Origin: Sphingorhabdus sp. EL138
GTDB lineage: Bacteria > Pseudomonadota > Alphaproteobacteria > Sphingomonadales > Sphingomonadaceae
Direction: 5' to 3'
DNA: 64,000 bases
Assembly: GCF_945890115.1 (NCBI RefSeq)
Contig: NZ_CAMDCK010000004.1
Span: 80,388 to 144,387, forward strand
The notes below the pieces were generated by a model, which made no database searches, had not been told where the DNA came from, and worked only from the letters and a program-made list of their open reading frames with translations. Below, piece after piece: positions 26,556 through 36,267 of this stretch. How positions within the stretch are numbered: position 1 is the first letter of the stretch; each line of letters opens with the position of its first letter. The translations under genes were made by a program, and so were the position numbers.

Positions 26556-27143
26556 ATGGTGTTTAGCCCGATTGCCCATGGCGAACTTGGCGCCATTATT
26601 ACATCGTTGGAAATGACGAGCCGTCCGCCGTTGCGGGCGCTACCAGCGTCAGAGCTGCGGTTGGAACGATGGCAAGCGCCAAAGGCAGATACGTATCGCA
26701 CGCTGTATCGCCGCATTGGGGAACCTTGGCTGTGGTTCTCTCGGCTTGCGCTGAATGACACCGACCTGTTGCACATCATCCATGACCCTGCAGTGCGTAT
26801 CTGGGCCGTTCTGGACCGACGCGGCATTGAGGTCGGAATATTGGAGCTTGATTTCCGGCAGGCCGGACAATGCGAGATTGCCTTTTTCGGCCTTGTGCCA
26901 GAACTGACTGGCAAGGGTCATGGCAAATGGTTGATGGCGATGGCGCTACAGATGGGCTGGGCGGAGGCCGGCGTTCAGCGGGTGTGGGTGCACACCTGTA
27001 CGCTTGATGGTCCCCATGCGCTGGCCTTTTATCAAAGGTCCGGCTTCACCGCTTATCAACGGCAGTTGGAAACCTTCCCCGACCCACGCCTTAATGGCCT
27101 CATACCGCGCGACGCTGCGCCACATATCCCGCTTATAGATTAG
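26556..27143 (+). CDS. GNAT family N-acetyltransferase
   Basis: 195 residues. The acetyl-CoA-binding motif A is EIAFFGLVPELTGKGHGKWL (Q/R-x-x-G-x-G/A type, here TGKGHGK). The C-terminal region HALAFYQRSGFTAYQ is the typical GNAT ending. The substrate is unknown. It starts six bases after hemF and is probably co-transcribed with it. Its 3' end overlaps the convergent membrane-protein gene by 11 bases. Confidence 0.83.
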   Translation: MVFSPIAHGELGAIITSLEMTSRPPLRALPASELRLERWQAPKADTYRTLYRRIGEPWLWFSRLALNDTDLLHIIHDPAVRIWAVLDRRGIEVGILELDFRQAGQCEIAFFGLVPELTGKGHGKWLMAMALQMGWAEAGVQRVWVHTCTLDGPHALAFYQRSGFTAYQRQLETFPDPRLNGLIPRDAAPHIPLID

Positions 27144-27876
27144 GTGTCTGCGCGGAAAGCTGTCGGTTGACGGCGACCAGCATCAATATGAAAGCTACGG
27201 CCTCCAAAGTGACAAATAGCGCCTTGACGGCGGACTCGACAATCGGGACACCATCTTCGCCAGCGATGGACTGGAAAATGGCGACGATTGCGGCATCGGC
27301 CAAACCTGCGAAAATGCGCAATATAACGGCAACGAAGAGCATCAAAAACAGGATCGACCAACCGCAATTACTTGTAACGCGCCACGTCCGGATGACGGAA
27401 CGGTTGACACCATCGCCGGAGTCCTGCGCGAAGACGGCGGGCAATATTGCAAAACGACCAGAAAGATAAAGACCCGGTATTATCAGCAGAAAAAATCCAG
27501 CCAAGGTAGCCCAGCCAACGAGCAAGCTGGCCACCAAATAGGGGACGAATAATGCCGCTGCGATTTTAAGGGCATCCCCCACTTTTTCCAACTGACGCCC
27601 CGACATCAGCACGTACAAAGAGATGCTGCCATAGGTGGTTACCAACATCATCGGCAAAAGGACGCGCCAGTTGGCTTCGAAATAGCGGCTGATTTCCAAC
27701 ATGGCTTGATTTCTATTGTCCAGATTTTCAACAATAAGCGGCGGCACGAGAAAGGCCGAAATCCATGCCGACATAAAAATGAAGAAGCCTGCGATTGCGG
27801 CAATCGCCTCTTTATGCACCGCAAGCAAAGCCCGCGCGTCAATCCAGACAGCGCGATAATCAAGCTTCTTTGGCAT
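27133..27876 (-). CDS. Multi-helix membrane protein of unknown function
   Basis: 247 residues with about six predicted membrane helices, for example AIAAIAGFFIFMSAWISAFL, LAGFFLLIIPGLYLSGRFAI and SILFLMLFVAVILRIFAGLA. The helix-rich layout with a loop before IIPGLYLSGRF resembles the YciC/DUF975-like glycerophosphoryl diester phosphodiesterase membrane-domain families. I could not name a family with confidence. A good SD (AAGGAG) lies before the ATG at 27876. It is divergent from lipB and convergent with the GNAT gene. Confidence 0.7.
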   Translation of the reverse strand: MPKKLDYRAVWIDARALLAVHKEAIAAIAGFFIFMSAWISAFLVPPLIVENLDNRNQAMLEISRYFEANWRVLLPMMLVTTYGSISLYVLMSGRQLEKVGDALKIAAALFVPYLVASLLVGWATLAGFFLLIIPGLYLSGRFAILPAVFAQDSGDGVNRSVIRTWRVTSNCGWSILFLMLFVAVILRIFAGLADAAIVAIFQSIAGEDGVPIVESAVKALFVTLEAVAFILMLVAVNRQLSAQTPNL

Positions 27877-27955
27877 AATTTCTCCTTAGCTATGCGCCGC
27901 GTAGAGGCAGACATATGCGGTGGCAAGCCGCTTGCACCATGCTAAGGGGTATATC

Positions 27956-28633
27956 ATGATTGTGGATCACAATATCGACTGGGACATATCAACGGGCCTG
28001 ACTCCCTATCCAGACGCACTAAAGCGTATGGAATCGTTACAGGGGGCCATCCGTGATGACAACGCAAGAGAGCTTATCTGGCTGCTGGAACACCCGCCCT
28101 TATATACCAGCGGTACCAGTGCGGACCCCGCAGAACTGCTCAGCCAGCAATTCCCAGTCTATGACACCGGACGCGGCGGGCGATACACCTATCATGGACC
28201 GGGGCAGCGTGTTGGCTATGTCTTATTGGACCTTGCCCGCCACGGAAAGGATGTGCGCTGCTACGTCCATGCGTTGGAAGGTTGGGTGATACATGCGCTT
28301 AGCCATTTTGGCATCAAAGCCCGCCGTGCCGAAGGGCGCATTGGTATTTGGTGTGACACGCCGGACGGCCAAGAAGCAAAGATTGGCGCGATTGGGGTAC
28401 GTATTCGCAAATGGGTCACGATGCATGGCTTTGCCGTCAATATTTCCCCTGATCTCAGCCATTTTTCCGGCATCGTGCCCTGCGGGATATCGGAATATCC
28501 GGTGACCAGCCTCGCCGCGTTAGGCATCAGCGCTACCCTATCAGATTTTGACGCCGCTTTATTGTCCACTCTCCCCGATTTTCTCAATAGTCTTGCGAAA
28601 GCGGATGAAAATTGTACGGTCGCGCCGAGTTAG
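27956..28633 (+). CDS. lipB: Octanoyltransferase LipB
   Basis: Transfers octanoyl from acyl carrier protein to lipoyl domains; 225 residues from the ATG at 27956, which has AAGGGG upstream (the frame is open from a GTG at 27920). Signatures: [35 protein letters not shown]; the catalytic lysine in [10 protein letters not shown]; and the catalytic cysteine in [17 protein letters not shown]. lipA is not in the window. A small lipoprotein gene follows after 15 bases. Confidence 0.95.
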   Translation: MIVDHNIDWDISTGLTPYPDALKRMESLQGAIRDDNARELIWLLEHPPLYTSGTSADPAELLSQQFPVYDTGRGGRYTYHGPGQRVGYVLLDLARHGKDVRCYVHALEGWVIHALSHFGIKARRAEGRIGIWCDTPDGQEAKIGAIGVRIRKWVTMHGFAVNISPDLSHFSGIVPCGISEYPVTSLAALGISATLSDFDAALLSTLPDFLNSLAKADENCTVAPS

Positions 28634-28648
28634 ACCGACGAGGATATT

Positions 28649-28936
28649 ATGCGCTTTTGCAACTTCACGCCTGCCCTTGCCATGATGCTGCTGCTGCTGT
28701 CCGCATGCGGCGGTTCTCAGGAGGATAATCAGGCCACCGAAACGCGCATGGATAATCTCGACAGTTTAGAAGGCACGATCAGCGACGACATGATCAACAC
28801 AGATGAAGCCGTTGACGATGTACCCGTTCAGCCTGACGCCGTTGTTTCGGCACCCGTCGCGAGCGAAGATGCTGCCCGAGCCAAAACCGATACAGTAGAC
28901 ACGGCAAAAGTCGAAATATCCGGCGAGGCAAAGTGA
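28649..28936 (+). CDS. Small acidic lipoprotein
   Basis: 95 residues. The signal sequence ends in a lipobox LLSAC, with the cysteine near residue 20. The mature part is acidic and rich in Asp, Val and Ala (DNLDSLEGTISDDM and similar), with no recognisable fold. It sits between lipB and the Old Yellow Enzyme gene and overlaps the latter by four bases (GTGA), so the three are probably co-transcribed. The function is unknown. Confidence 0.72.
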   Translation: MRFCNFTPALAMMLLLLSACGGSQEDNQATETRMDNLDSLEGTISDDMINTDEAVDDVPVQPDAVVSAPVASEDAARAKTDTVDTAKVEISGEAK

Positions 28937-30225
28937 GACTAAGCAAAACGCTGAAGCTGCCTTGCGGGGCCGTACTGAACAATCGCATCGCAAAGGCCGC
29001 GATGACAGAGGGACTTGCCGACCCATTGGGTCGTCCAACGCCTGAATTGCAGAACCTATATGGCATTTGGTCGGATGGCGGCGCTGGCCTGCATATTTCG
29101 GGCAATATCCACATTGATGCGGACCATCTCGAACGCCCTGGCAATGTCTTTTTTGAAGGACATCCTGACACCGAGATGATGACGGCCCTCCAATTCTGGA
29201 CAAAGGCGGCGACCCGCAACGGCAATCATTTCTGGGCGCAGATTAGCCATGCCGGACGGCAAACGATGCGCGCGATCAACCCGCGTCCCAAGGCACCTTC
29301 TGCGGTCAAGCTGCGGTTACCCGGTGGACAATTCGGGACGCCTATCGCCTTAACCGAGGACGAAATTCTGAACCTCATAGGCCGCTTTGGGCAGGCCGCG
29401 TTACATTGCAAAAATGGCGGATTTACAGGCGTTCAGATCCATGCCGCGCATGGTTATCTGATTTCGCAATTTTTAAGCCCACGGTCGAACCAACGCACCG
29501 ACCGTTGGGGCGGAAGCCTTGTGAACCGCGCCCGTTTCCTGATGTTCACGATAAATACTGTACGCACCTTGGTCGGTCCTGAATTCCCCATTTCCGTCAA
29601 ATTGAACAGCGCCGATTTCCAGCGCGGCGGCTTTGCCTTTGAGGACAGCCTGCAAGTGGCCCGATGGCTGCAGGATGCAGGTGTGGACCTCATCGAGATT
29701 TCGGGCGGCACTTATGAGCAACCAAAGCTACTTGGCATTCAAGGTATGGAGGAGGAAGAGGCCCAGAATGTCGCCGACACCACGCTTTCACGGGAAGCTT
29801 ATTTTGTTGACTTCGCCCAAGCGATGAAGGCCGAGTTAAAAATACCCTTGATGGTGACCGGCGGCTTCCGCAGCGCATCGGCAATAGAACAAGCGTTGCG
29901 CAACGGCGGTGCCGACGTCATCGGCCTTGCCAGGCCATTATGCGTCATGCCGGAAGCACCAAAGAGGCTGCTCGGTGGTATGGCGATATTGCCCAAGATC
30001 GAGAATCAATTGAAGCTGCTGCCTGAATGGCTGTCAAGCTTACGCAAGATCAAGATGGTGCGCAGTATGGAAGGATTTGCCACGCAATATTGGTTTTACA
30101 GCCAGATCTACGCCCTTGGCCGCACGGGCCGCACAGCACCAGATATGACGGTTTTTGCCGCATTGCGTGAAGTGGAAGCGTATCAGAAAAGCTGGTTAAA
30201 GGCGTCCCGCGCGGCGAGAGCTTAA
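28933..30225 (+). CDS. NADH:flavin oxidoreductase, Old Yellow Enzyme family
   Basis: An FMN-dependent TIM-barrel ene-reductase, 430 residues, starting at the GTG at 28933 that overlaps the previous stop. Signatures: [20 protein letters not shown]; the family motif [60 protein letters not shown]; and DVIGLARPL. The extra roughly 75 C-terminal residues lack the 4Fe-4S and FAD domains of dienoyl-CoA reductases. The natural substrate is unknown. It is convergent with fdxA and shares its TTAA stop tetramer. Confidence 0.9.
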   Translation: MRLSKTLKLPCGAVLNNRIAKAAMTEGLADPLGRPTPELQNLYGIWSDGGAGLHISGNIHIDADHLERPGNVFFEGHPDTEMMTALQFWTKAATRNGNHFWAQISHAGRQTMRAINPRPKAPSAVKLRLPGGQFGTPIALTEDEILNLIGRFGQAALHCKNGGFTGVQIHAAHGYLISQFLSPRSNQRTDRWGGSLVNRARFLMFTINTVRTLVGPEFPISVKLNSADFQRGGFAFEDSLQVARWLQDAGVDLIEISGGTYEQPKLLGIQGMEEEEAQNVADTTLSREAYFVDFAQAMKAELKIPLMVTGGFRSASAIEQALRNGGADVIGLARPLCVMPEAPKRLLGGMAILPKIENQLKLLPEWLSSLRKIKMVRSMEGFATQYWFYSQIYALGRTGRTAPDMTVFAALREVEAYQKSWLKASRAARA

Positions 30226-30560
30226 TCGCCCTCGCCGGGGTCAGGGCTGAAATATTTGTCGAACTTATCTTCTACGCCCTTAAACTCATCTGCATCTGCT
30301 GGCGGTTCACGGCTTGATGTGATGTTTGGCCATTCCGCGCTATAGGTCGCGTTGAGTTCAAGCCATTGCTCGAGACCGCTTTCAGTGTCTGGCAAAATTG
30401 CTTCTGCAGGGCATTCAGGCTCGCAAACGCCGCAGTCGATGCATTCATTGGGGTTGATGACGAGCATGTTGTCGCCTTCATAAAAGCAATCCACCGGACA
30501 TACTTCAACGCAGTCCATATATTTGCAGCGGATGCAGGCATCGGTAACGACATAAGTCAC
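30222..30560 (-). CDS. fdxA: 7Fe ferredoxin (FdxA)
   Basis: 112 residues, matching the Azotobacter FdI-type seven-iron ferredoxin. The 3Fe-4S ligands are C9, C17 and C50, and the 4Fe-4S ligands C21, C40, C43 and C46, in the order [14 protein letters not shown], then [12 protein letters not shown]. The C-terminal part ([19 protein letters not shown]) is the usual extension. It acts as a low-potential electron carrier. It follows the S4 protein and Suv3-like helicase genes on the same strand, 105 bases away; carD, often the next gene, is not present. Confidence 0.95.
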   Translation of the reverse strand: MTYVVTDACIRCKYMDCVEVCPVDCFYEGDNMLVINPNECIDCGVCEPECPAEAILPDTESGLEQWLELNATYSAEWPNITSSREPPADADEFKGVEDKFDKYFSPDPGEGD

Positions 30561-30665
30561 TTGCGGAAATCTCCCAAACGCGGCGGCGGAGTGGCCGCTT
30601 CACTATGCTGCCTATTGCGAGGCGCGGGGAGAAGTCAACGGCGGAATGCAACTGCCTGCCAATTT

Positions 30666-30914
30666 TTAGTCTATGCGCTGATAGCAAAGCAATGCCTCAC
30701 AGGCTGGGCCGCGCCGTAATGGCATCGACAGCAGCTTGAACGTTACAACGGCCTCACCAACGGGCAATGTGATGATATCGCCGATGGCAATGGGCTGGCT
30801 ACCCTTTTCCACCCGGCGACCATTGACCCGGATGTGGCCGGTCTCCGCCCAATTTTGGGCAAGAGTCCGGCTCTTGGCAAGTCGCAGAAAGAACAGAAGT
30901 TTGTCGATCCGCAA
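30666..30914 (-). CDS. S4-domain RNA-binding protein (Hsp15-like)
   Basis: 82 residues, almost only an S4 RNA-binding domain: MRIDKLLFFLRLAKSRTLAQ, then GHIRVNGRRVEKGSQPIAIG, then DIITLPVG. It resembles heat-shock protein 15, which rescues stalled 50S subunits, but is shorter than the E. coli protein (about 133 residues) and lacks its C-terminal extension. It starts 16 bases after the helicase stop, suggesting coupled expression and an RNA role for both. Confidence 0.9.
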   Translation of the reverse strand: MRIDKLLFFLRLAKSRTLAQNWAETGHIRVNGRRVEKGSQPIAIGDIITLPVGEAVVTFKLLSMPLRRGPACEALLCYQRID

Positions 30915-30929
30915 CTTCGCACCGGCCGT

Positions 30930-33725
30930 TTAGAGTTTAAGCCCCTTAAGCGCCGCCAATTGTAACGCAAGGGATGATAAAGGAGCACTTTGCTTGGCAG
31001 CAACCGGTGCGCGCTCGGGTTTGGCTTGTGGCTTGCCTGTGGTCTGTGATTTTTGGTGTTGCGGCTTGGCGCGCGGCTGACGCTGTTCGGGCGGCCGTGG
31101 CTTTGGCAAGCCGACCCAGCGCCAATGCGTCAGGGTGATGGCTTGTGGCTCAGCTGCTGGCGGCGCATCGGGCTCTTGGGTGCTCGCTTCAGGTTCGGCA
31201 GCAACCGTTGTTTCTGCGACCTCAGCTTCGGGGGTTGGAACGCCTTCCTCTGCCAATATTTCTACCGCCTCGGGAATAATGTCAGAGACTGCCTCAGTCT
31301 CAGCCTCAACAAGCTGCGGCTCTGGTGCCTTTTCCGCCGGACGGAAGCCTGCGTCGCGCATCAGGGCCTTCAACCCGTTCTCGCTAATCCCCAGCGACGT
31401 GGCGAAGGCCATGTCCATGCCAAATAAATTACCCCGTCCCCGTGCTTCATGCGCTTTTTTGATAACCCGCTCGGCGAGGTCAATGCGGACATATTCGTCG
31501 CCAATCCGCCGATAACCAGCGTTGCGTGCTTCGGACGCACTGGCAAAATTCCACGCCTTCAAATGCACGGCGCTTTCGGGCGGGAGTTCTGGCATTGCGC
31601 GGTTATCGCGCGCCGCAAATAATGCTGCACGCCATTTGGCCGCCGCTGGTTTCAAGGCGGCATGGTGATATATATCGAGCGCACCAAAGACGATGCCACC
31701 CTTACGCGCAGCGCCACGGGCTTCCTTAGGTAATGCCGCAATTGCGTCGGCCAGATACTGTCGGCCCGCAATGCCACCCTCGTCTGCCAATCGCACCGCA
31801 AGCGCGCGGACATTGCCGTCGACATCTACTTGTTGCGCGAGTTCCAACAGCCCAATTATGCCGCCCATGGATTTGGCCAATTGCGTTGCAATCCAGCTTT
31901 CGGCGCGCGTTGTGATTTCACGCAACGCGTCACCTTCCAGGCCGGAAACAGCCTTCACTGGGGTAAACGCAGGTTGCATCAACGTCCGCCCCTTAGTCAG
32001 CACACCCAGTATTTCGCCCTGCCAGAAAATGGCGGGCTTGCCTTCTCCATCCGCCGCGAGCGAGAATTCGCTGTCCTCTGCCATGCTTACGTCCTTTGCC
32101 TTTTGTCTCAAATATGCTGCCAAATGCCGTTCGGCGGCTGCCAATAAAAGCTTACGGTCACTTGCTTTGGCCGCCGGGTCAACCCGAAACGCAAAGCCCC
32201 GTAAAGTACCAATGTCTTCTCCATCGACCAGAACATGTGTGTCAGCTTTAATCTCCACGGGCAACAACCCAACATCCGTCGCGTTTTTCCGCAACAGCAT
32301 CGATGTGCGTTTATCGACAAATCGCTGGCGCAATGCATCGTGCAACGCGTCCGATAATTTTTCCTCCAACGCGCGTGCGCGCTCTGCCATGGCGGGCGGA
32401 TTGGTTAACCAATCGCTGCGATGGGCAATATAAGTCCATGTCCGCACTGCCCCGATTCGCGCCGAGAGCGTATCGACATCGCCTTGAATATTGTCGAGCC
32501 GCGCGAGTTCGCTGGCATAGACGCCTTGCGGAATGACGCGGTCATTTTGCCCGAGATATTGCCACAGCGACGCGACGAAGCGGCTGTGATGTTCCTCGCC
32601 CATTTGGCGGAAGTCAGGCAGGCACGCGACTTCCCAAAGCCGCGCAACATCGACTTGATGGCGGATCAGAGCGTTCACATCGGGCATTTCGGCCAAACGC
32701 TTGAGCACCAGCAAATCTATAACCTTGGGCGCTGGCAATAGCCCTGGACGATTCGGCTTCTTCTCCAAATCCGCTATCAGCGTCGCAATATCGTTAAAGC
32801 GCGGCTTGGCCTCACGCCAATACAAGCAGTACAGACGCGGGAAGCTGTGCCCTTCAATCGCCAACACTTCTTCGGGCGTGAATTCGCTGCCTTCGCCAGC
32901 CAACGTCCCGAATGTTCCGTCGCGCTGATGGCGACCAGCGCGGCCCGCGATTTGCGCCATTTCGGCGACTGTCAGGCGTCGGCGGCGAGAGCCATCGAAT
33001 TTGGACAGGCCGACGAACGCGACATGCGCGACATCAAGGTTCAACCCCATGCCAATGGCGTCAGTAGCCACGAGATAATCCACCTCGCCCGATTGGAACA
33101 TCGCGACTTGCGCATTGCGCGTCCGCGGGGACAACGCCCCCATGACGACCGCAGCGCCACCGCGCATTCGGCGCAAAGTCTCCGCCACGGCATATACCTG
33201 CTCGATTGAAAAGGTGACGATCGCTGACCGTTTCGGCAAGCGCGACAGCTTCTTCGCGCCAGCATAGCTCAACGTCGAAAATCGCGGGCGGGAGATGATT
33301 TCAGCATCGGGCAGCAACGCGCGGATAATCGGGCGGAGACTTTCCGAGCCCAGGATCATCGTTTCCTCCCGCCCACGCGCATGCAATATTCGGTCGGTAA
33401 AAATATGCCCACGTTCGGGGTCGGCACCCAATTGCGCCTCGTCTATGGCGACGAAGGCAAACTCCTTCTGAATGGGCATGCTTTCAACAGTGCAGCAATA
33501 CCAGCGGGCTTGCGGCGGTTCAATCCGCTCTTCACCCGTTATCAAAGCAACATTCTGTTCGCCCTTCATGGCGACAACGCGGTCGTAAATTTCCCGCGCC
33601 AGCAAGCGCAACGGAAACCCAATCATCCCACTGGAGTGCGCGCACATCCGTTCGACAGCAAGATGTGTCTTGCCAGTATTGGTTGGGCCTAAAATGGCCG
33701 TGAGGGCGGAACGCACTGGGGGCAA
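30930..33725 (-). CDS. Suv3-like ATP-dependent RNA helicase
   Basis: About 931 residues. Helicase core: Walker A ILGPTNTGKTHLA; motif II FVAIDEAQLGADP; motif V/VI region DYLVATDAIGMGLNLDVAHV and QIAGRAGRHQRDG. This is the mitochondrial Suv3 type used in RNA degradation. The C-terminal 120 residues are low complexity, first Glu/Ala-rich (about 790-850), then Pro/Gln/Lys/Arg-rich, as in many RNA-degradation scaffolds. No ATG starts the frame: an in-frame TAA lies at 33729-33731, so translation must start at the TTG at 33725 or the GTG at 33716. It is 8 bases from the upstream reductase gene. Confidence 0.88.
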   Translation of the reverse strand: MPPVRSALTAILGPTNTGKTHLAVERMCAHSSGMIGFPLRLLAREIYDRVVAMKGEQNVALITGEERIEPPQARWYCCTVESMPIQKEFAFVAIDEAQLGADPERGHIFTDRILHARGREETMILGSESLRPIIRALLPDAEIISRPRFSTLSYAGAKKLSRLPKRSAIVTFSIEQVYAVAETLRRMRGGAAVVMGALSPRTRNAQVAMFQSGEVDYLVATDAIGMGLNLDVAHVAFVGLSKFDGSRRRRLTVAEMAQIAGRAGRHQRDGTFGTLAGEGSEFTPEEVLAIEGHSFPRLYCLYWREAKPRFNDIATLIADLEKKPNRPGLLPAPKVIDLLVLKRLAEMPDVNALIRHQVDVARLWEVACLPDFRQMGEEHHSRFVASLWQYLGQNDRVIPQGVYASELARLDNIQGDVDTLSARIGAVRTWTYIAHRSDWLTNPPAMAERARALEEKLSDALHDALRQRFVDKRTSMLLRKNATDVGLLPVEIKADTHVLVDGEDIGTLRGFAFRVDPAAKASDRKLLLAAAERHLAAYLRQKAKDVSMAEDSEFSLAADGEGKPAIFWQGEILGVLTKGRTLMQPAFTPVKAVSGLEGDALREITTRAESWIATQLAKSMGGIIGLLELAQQVDVDGNVRALAVRLADEGGIAGRQYLADAIAALPKEARGAARKGGIVFGALDIYHHAALKPAAAKWRAALFAARDNRAMPELPPESAVHLKAWNFASASEARNAGYRRIGDEYVRIDLAERVIKKAHEARGRGNLFGMDMAFATSLGISENGLKALMRDAGFRPAEKAPEPQLVEAETEAVSDIIPEAVEILAEEGVPTPEAEVAETTVAAEPEASTQEPDAPPAAEPQAITLTHWRWVGLPKPRPPEQRQPRAKPQHQKSQTTGKPQAKPERAPVAAKQSAPLSSLALQLAALKGLKL

Positions 33726-33733
33726 AATTTACA

Positions 33734-34969
33734 TCAGTTGGCCATCAACGCTGCAGCGAGTTCCTTCAATGGCACGTTGGTATCGGCTAATTGTTCAACC
33801 CTGGGCGACAGGCCTTCGGTCACGAACAGGCGGCCCTGGACATAATCCTTGGTCGCGTTGACACAGTCGAGCGCGATGACTTTATTGGCCTTTAGATAGA
33901 CCACAGAGAAGCTGCGCGTATCTGGGTCGCCGCGCAACACCATGGAATCATACCCCGCGCTGATGCCCACTGTTTGAAGGCGCAAATCATATTGGTTGGA
34001 CCAAAACCATGGCACCGAGTGATAGGGCGTCAGTTCATTGGTCAGGCTTTTGGCAACGGCGTTCGCCATATCATTGGCGTTCTGGACCGATTCAACGCGC
34101 ATGACGTTGCCGCCTGCAAAATCATTGGCATGAGCCGCGCAGTCGCCAATGGCATAGATATCCGGCAAGGACGTCCGGCAATAAGCATCAACATCAACCC
34201 CCGCCCCGCCAGCCGCGCCCGCCGTCAGCAAAGGCGCAACAGCGGGGATGATGCCAATGCCGACAATGACCATGTGGGCGGGGATCACTTCACCATCAGC
34301 CAAGCGCACACCCGTGACAAAATCGTTGCCCTCTATGCCACTGATTTCAACGCCCAAGCGCACGTCCACGCCATGCGCGCGATGCTCAGCCTCGTAAAAA
34401 CGCGATAATGGTTCGCCTGCAACCCGCGCCAAAACGCGGTCCATCGCCTCCAGCACAGTGACTTTCTTGCCGATTTTCCGGAGTACGGCCGCCGCCTCAA
34501 GCCCAATATAGCCGCCGCCCACAATCGCGATGTCAGCGACATTATCGAGACCGTCAAGCATGCGGTCCACATCAGCGCGCGAGCGTACAACGTGCATCCC
34601 GGGCAGATTGCCCCCCTCAACAGGCAATGATCGCGGACTGCCGCCTGTTGCCCAAATCATCTTGCCATAAGAAATGTCCGCCCCATCAGACAGTGTCACC
34701 TTATGGGCAGATGGATCGACAGCGTCCACGCGCATGCCTAACATCATATCGACGCCGCGTTCCGCCCAGAAAGCCGCCGGGCGGATCATGATACGTTCAA
34801 ACGCTTTATCGCCCGCGAAATAATCTTTCGACAAAGGCGGGCGTTCATAGGGATATTCAGGCTCAGCGTTTACCACGCCAATGCTGCTCTCATATTTGGC
34901 CTGCCGTAACGCAATCGCGGCCTGCGCGCCGCCATGGCCGCCGCCGACAATAAGAATATCATAATGCAT
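33734..34969 (-). CDS. FAD-dependent ferredoxin/rubredoxin reductase-like protein
   Basis: 411 residues with two Rossmann dinucleotide motifs: FAD site [19 protein letters not shown] and NAD(P)H site [20 protein letters not shown]. It also has the second FAD motif [16 protein letters not shown] and the C-terminal reductase region [17 protein letters not shown]. It resembles putidaredoxin reductase, terpredoxin reductase and AIF-type enzymes, which pass electrons from NAD(P)H to a ferredoxin. It directly precedes the Suv3-like helicase gene, with fdxA 3 kb downstream on the same strand. Its physiological partner is not proven. Confidence 0.88.
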   Translation of the reverse strand: MHYDILIVGGGHGGAQAAIALRQAKYESSIGVVNAEPEYPYERPPLSKDYFAGDKAFERIMIRPAAFWAERGVDMMLGMRVDAVDPSAHKVTLSDGADISYGKMIWATGGSPRSLPVEGGNLPGMHVVRSRADVDRMLDGLDNVADIAIVGGGYIGLEAAAVLRKIGKKVTVLEAMDRVLARVAGEPLSRFYEAEHRAHGVDVRLGVEISGIEGNDFVTGVRLADGEVIPAHMVIVGIGIIPAVAPLLTAGAAGGAGVDVDAYCRTSLPDIYAIGDCAAHANDFAGGNVMRVESVQNANDMANAVAKSLTNELTPYHSVPWFWSNQYDLRLQTVGISAGYDSMVLRGDPDTRSFSVVYLKANKVIALDCVNATKDYVQGRLFVTEGLSPRVEQLADTNVPLKELAAALMAN

Positions 34970-35078
34970 TAGTGAAGATTCGCCTGCTTAAAAAACATCG
35001 GAACAGCGGTAAGCAAAAGGTCGCCCACTGGCTAGTCCTATGCTTGCAGCATATGTAATTAACTGGCAGAGTAAGGTC

Positions 35079-36245
35079 ATGACAAGCATGACATTGGACT
35101 TTGCCCTTGGCGATAATGCCGACATGATCCGCGAAACGACGCAACGTTTTGCAACGGATAAAATCGCGCCGCTCGCGGCCAAAATCGATGCGAATGACTG
35201 GTTCCCCAGGGATGAGCTGTGGCGCGCCATGGGCGAACTCGGCCTGCATGGAATAACCGTTGATGCAGCCGATGGCGGCCTTGGCCTTGGCTATTTGGAA
35301 CATGTTGTCGCGGTCGAAGAAGTCAGCCGCGCCTCTGCCTCCATCGGCCTTTCCTACGGCGCGCATTCCAACCTGTGCGTCAACCAAATTGCGCGCTGGG
35401 CCTCGCCGGAGCAAAAGGCGAAATATCTGCCTAAGCTGATTTCGGGCGAACATGTTGGCAGCCTTGCCATGTCCGAAGCGGGCGCAGGTTCAGATGTTGT
35501 GTCCATGAAGCTGAAGGCAGAAGCGGTTCAAGGCGGCTATATTCTGAACGGCACCAAATACTGGATCACCAACGCGCCTTATGCCGACACTTTGGTAGTC
35601 TATGCCAAGACCGCGCCAGAGGCTGCATCGCGCGGCATCACCGCGTTTCTGATTGAAAAAGGCATGGAGGGTTTTTCCATTGGCCAGAAAATCGACAAGG
35701 TCGGGATGCGCGGTTCGCCAACGGCGGAACTGGTGTTCAACGATTGCTTCGTATCCGATGAACAGATGATGGGCCCGCTGCATGGCGGCGTTGGCGTATT
35801 GATGTCCGGGCTGGATTACGAACGCGTTGTGCTTGCCGGACTTCAACTTGGCGTGATGCAGGCTTGCTTGGATGTGGTCCTGCCTTATGTGCGCGAACGC
35901 AAGCAATTCGGTAAACCCATTGGCAGTTTCCAGCTGATGCAGGCGAAAGTCGCCGACATGTATGTCGCGCTCAATTCCGCCCGCAGCTATGTCTACAATG
36001 TAGCGCGGGCATGTGACGCTGGGCAGACCACGCGCTTTGATGCGGCAGGCGCAATCCTGCTCGCCAGCGAAAGCGCGGTGAAGGTCGCTGGGGAAGCCAT
36101 TCAGGCCCTTGGCGGCGCTGGCTATACCAAGGATTGGCCCGTCGAGCGCTATTGGCGCGATGCCAAATTGCTCGACATTGGTGCGGGCACAAATGAGATT
36201 CGGCGGATGCTGATTGGCCGGGAGCTGATCGGAGCGGCTGGATGA
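35079..36245 (+). CDS. ivd: Isovaleryl-CoA dehydrogenase
   Basis: A flavin enzyme oxidising isovaleryl-CoA in leucine degradation; 388 residues from the ATG at 35079 (MTSMTLDFALG). Acyl-CoA dehydrogenase motifs: GSLAMSEAGAGSDVVSMKLK, GTKYWITNAP, RKQFGKPIGSFQLMQAK and GAGTNEIRRMLIGRELI. The catalytic glutamate appears to be in GLDYERVVLAGLQLG, the position used by isovaleryl-CoA dehydrogenase rather than the C-terminal one. The carboxylase and hydratase genes of the liu cluster are not nearby, so its context is unusual. It is divergent from the reductase gene. Confidence 0.86.
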   Translation: MTSMTLDFALGDNADMIRETTQRFATDKIAPLAAKIDANDWFPRDELWRAMGELGLHGITVDAADGGLGLGYLEHVVAVEEVSRASASIGLSYGAHSNLCVNQIARWASPEQKAKYLPKLISGEHVGSLAMSEAGAGSDVVSMKLKAEAVQGGYILNGTKYWITNAPYADTLVVYAKTAPEAASRGITAFLIEKGMEGFSIGQKIDKVGMRGSPTAELVFNDCFVSDEQMMGPLHGGVGVLMSGLDYERVVLAGLQLGVMQACLDVVLPYVRERKQFGKPIGSFQLMQAKVADMYVALNSARSYVYNVARACDAGQTTRFDAAGAILLASESAVKVAGEAIQALGGAGYTKDWPVERYWRDAKLLDIGAGTNEIRRMLIGRELIGAAG

Positions 36246-36267
36246 GCGCGTTGGTCGACAGCCTTTT

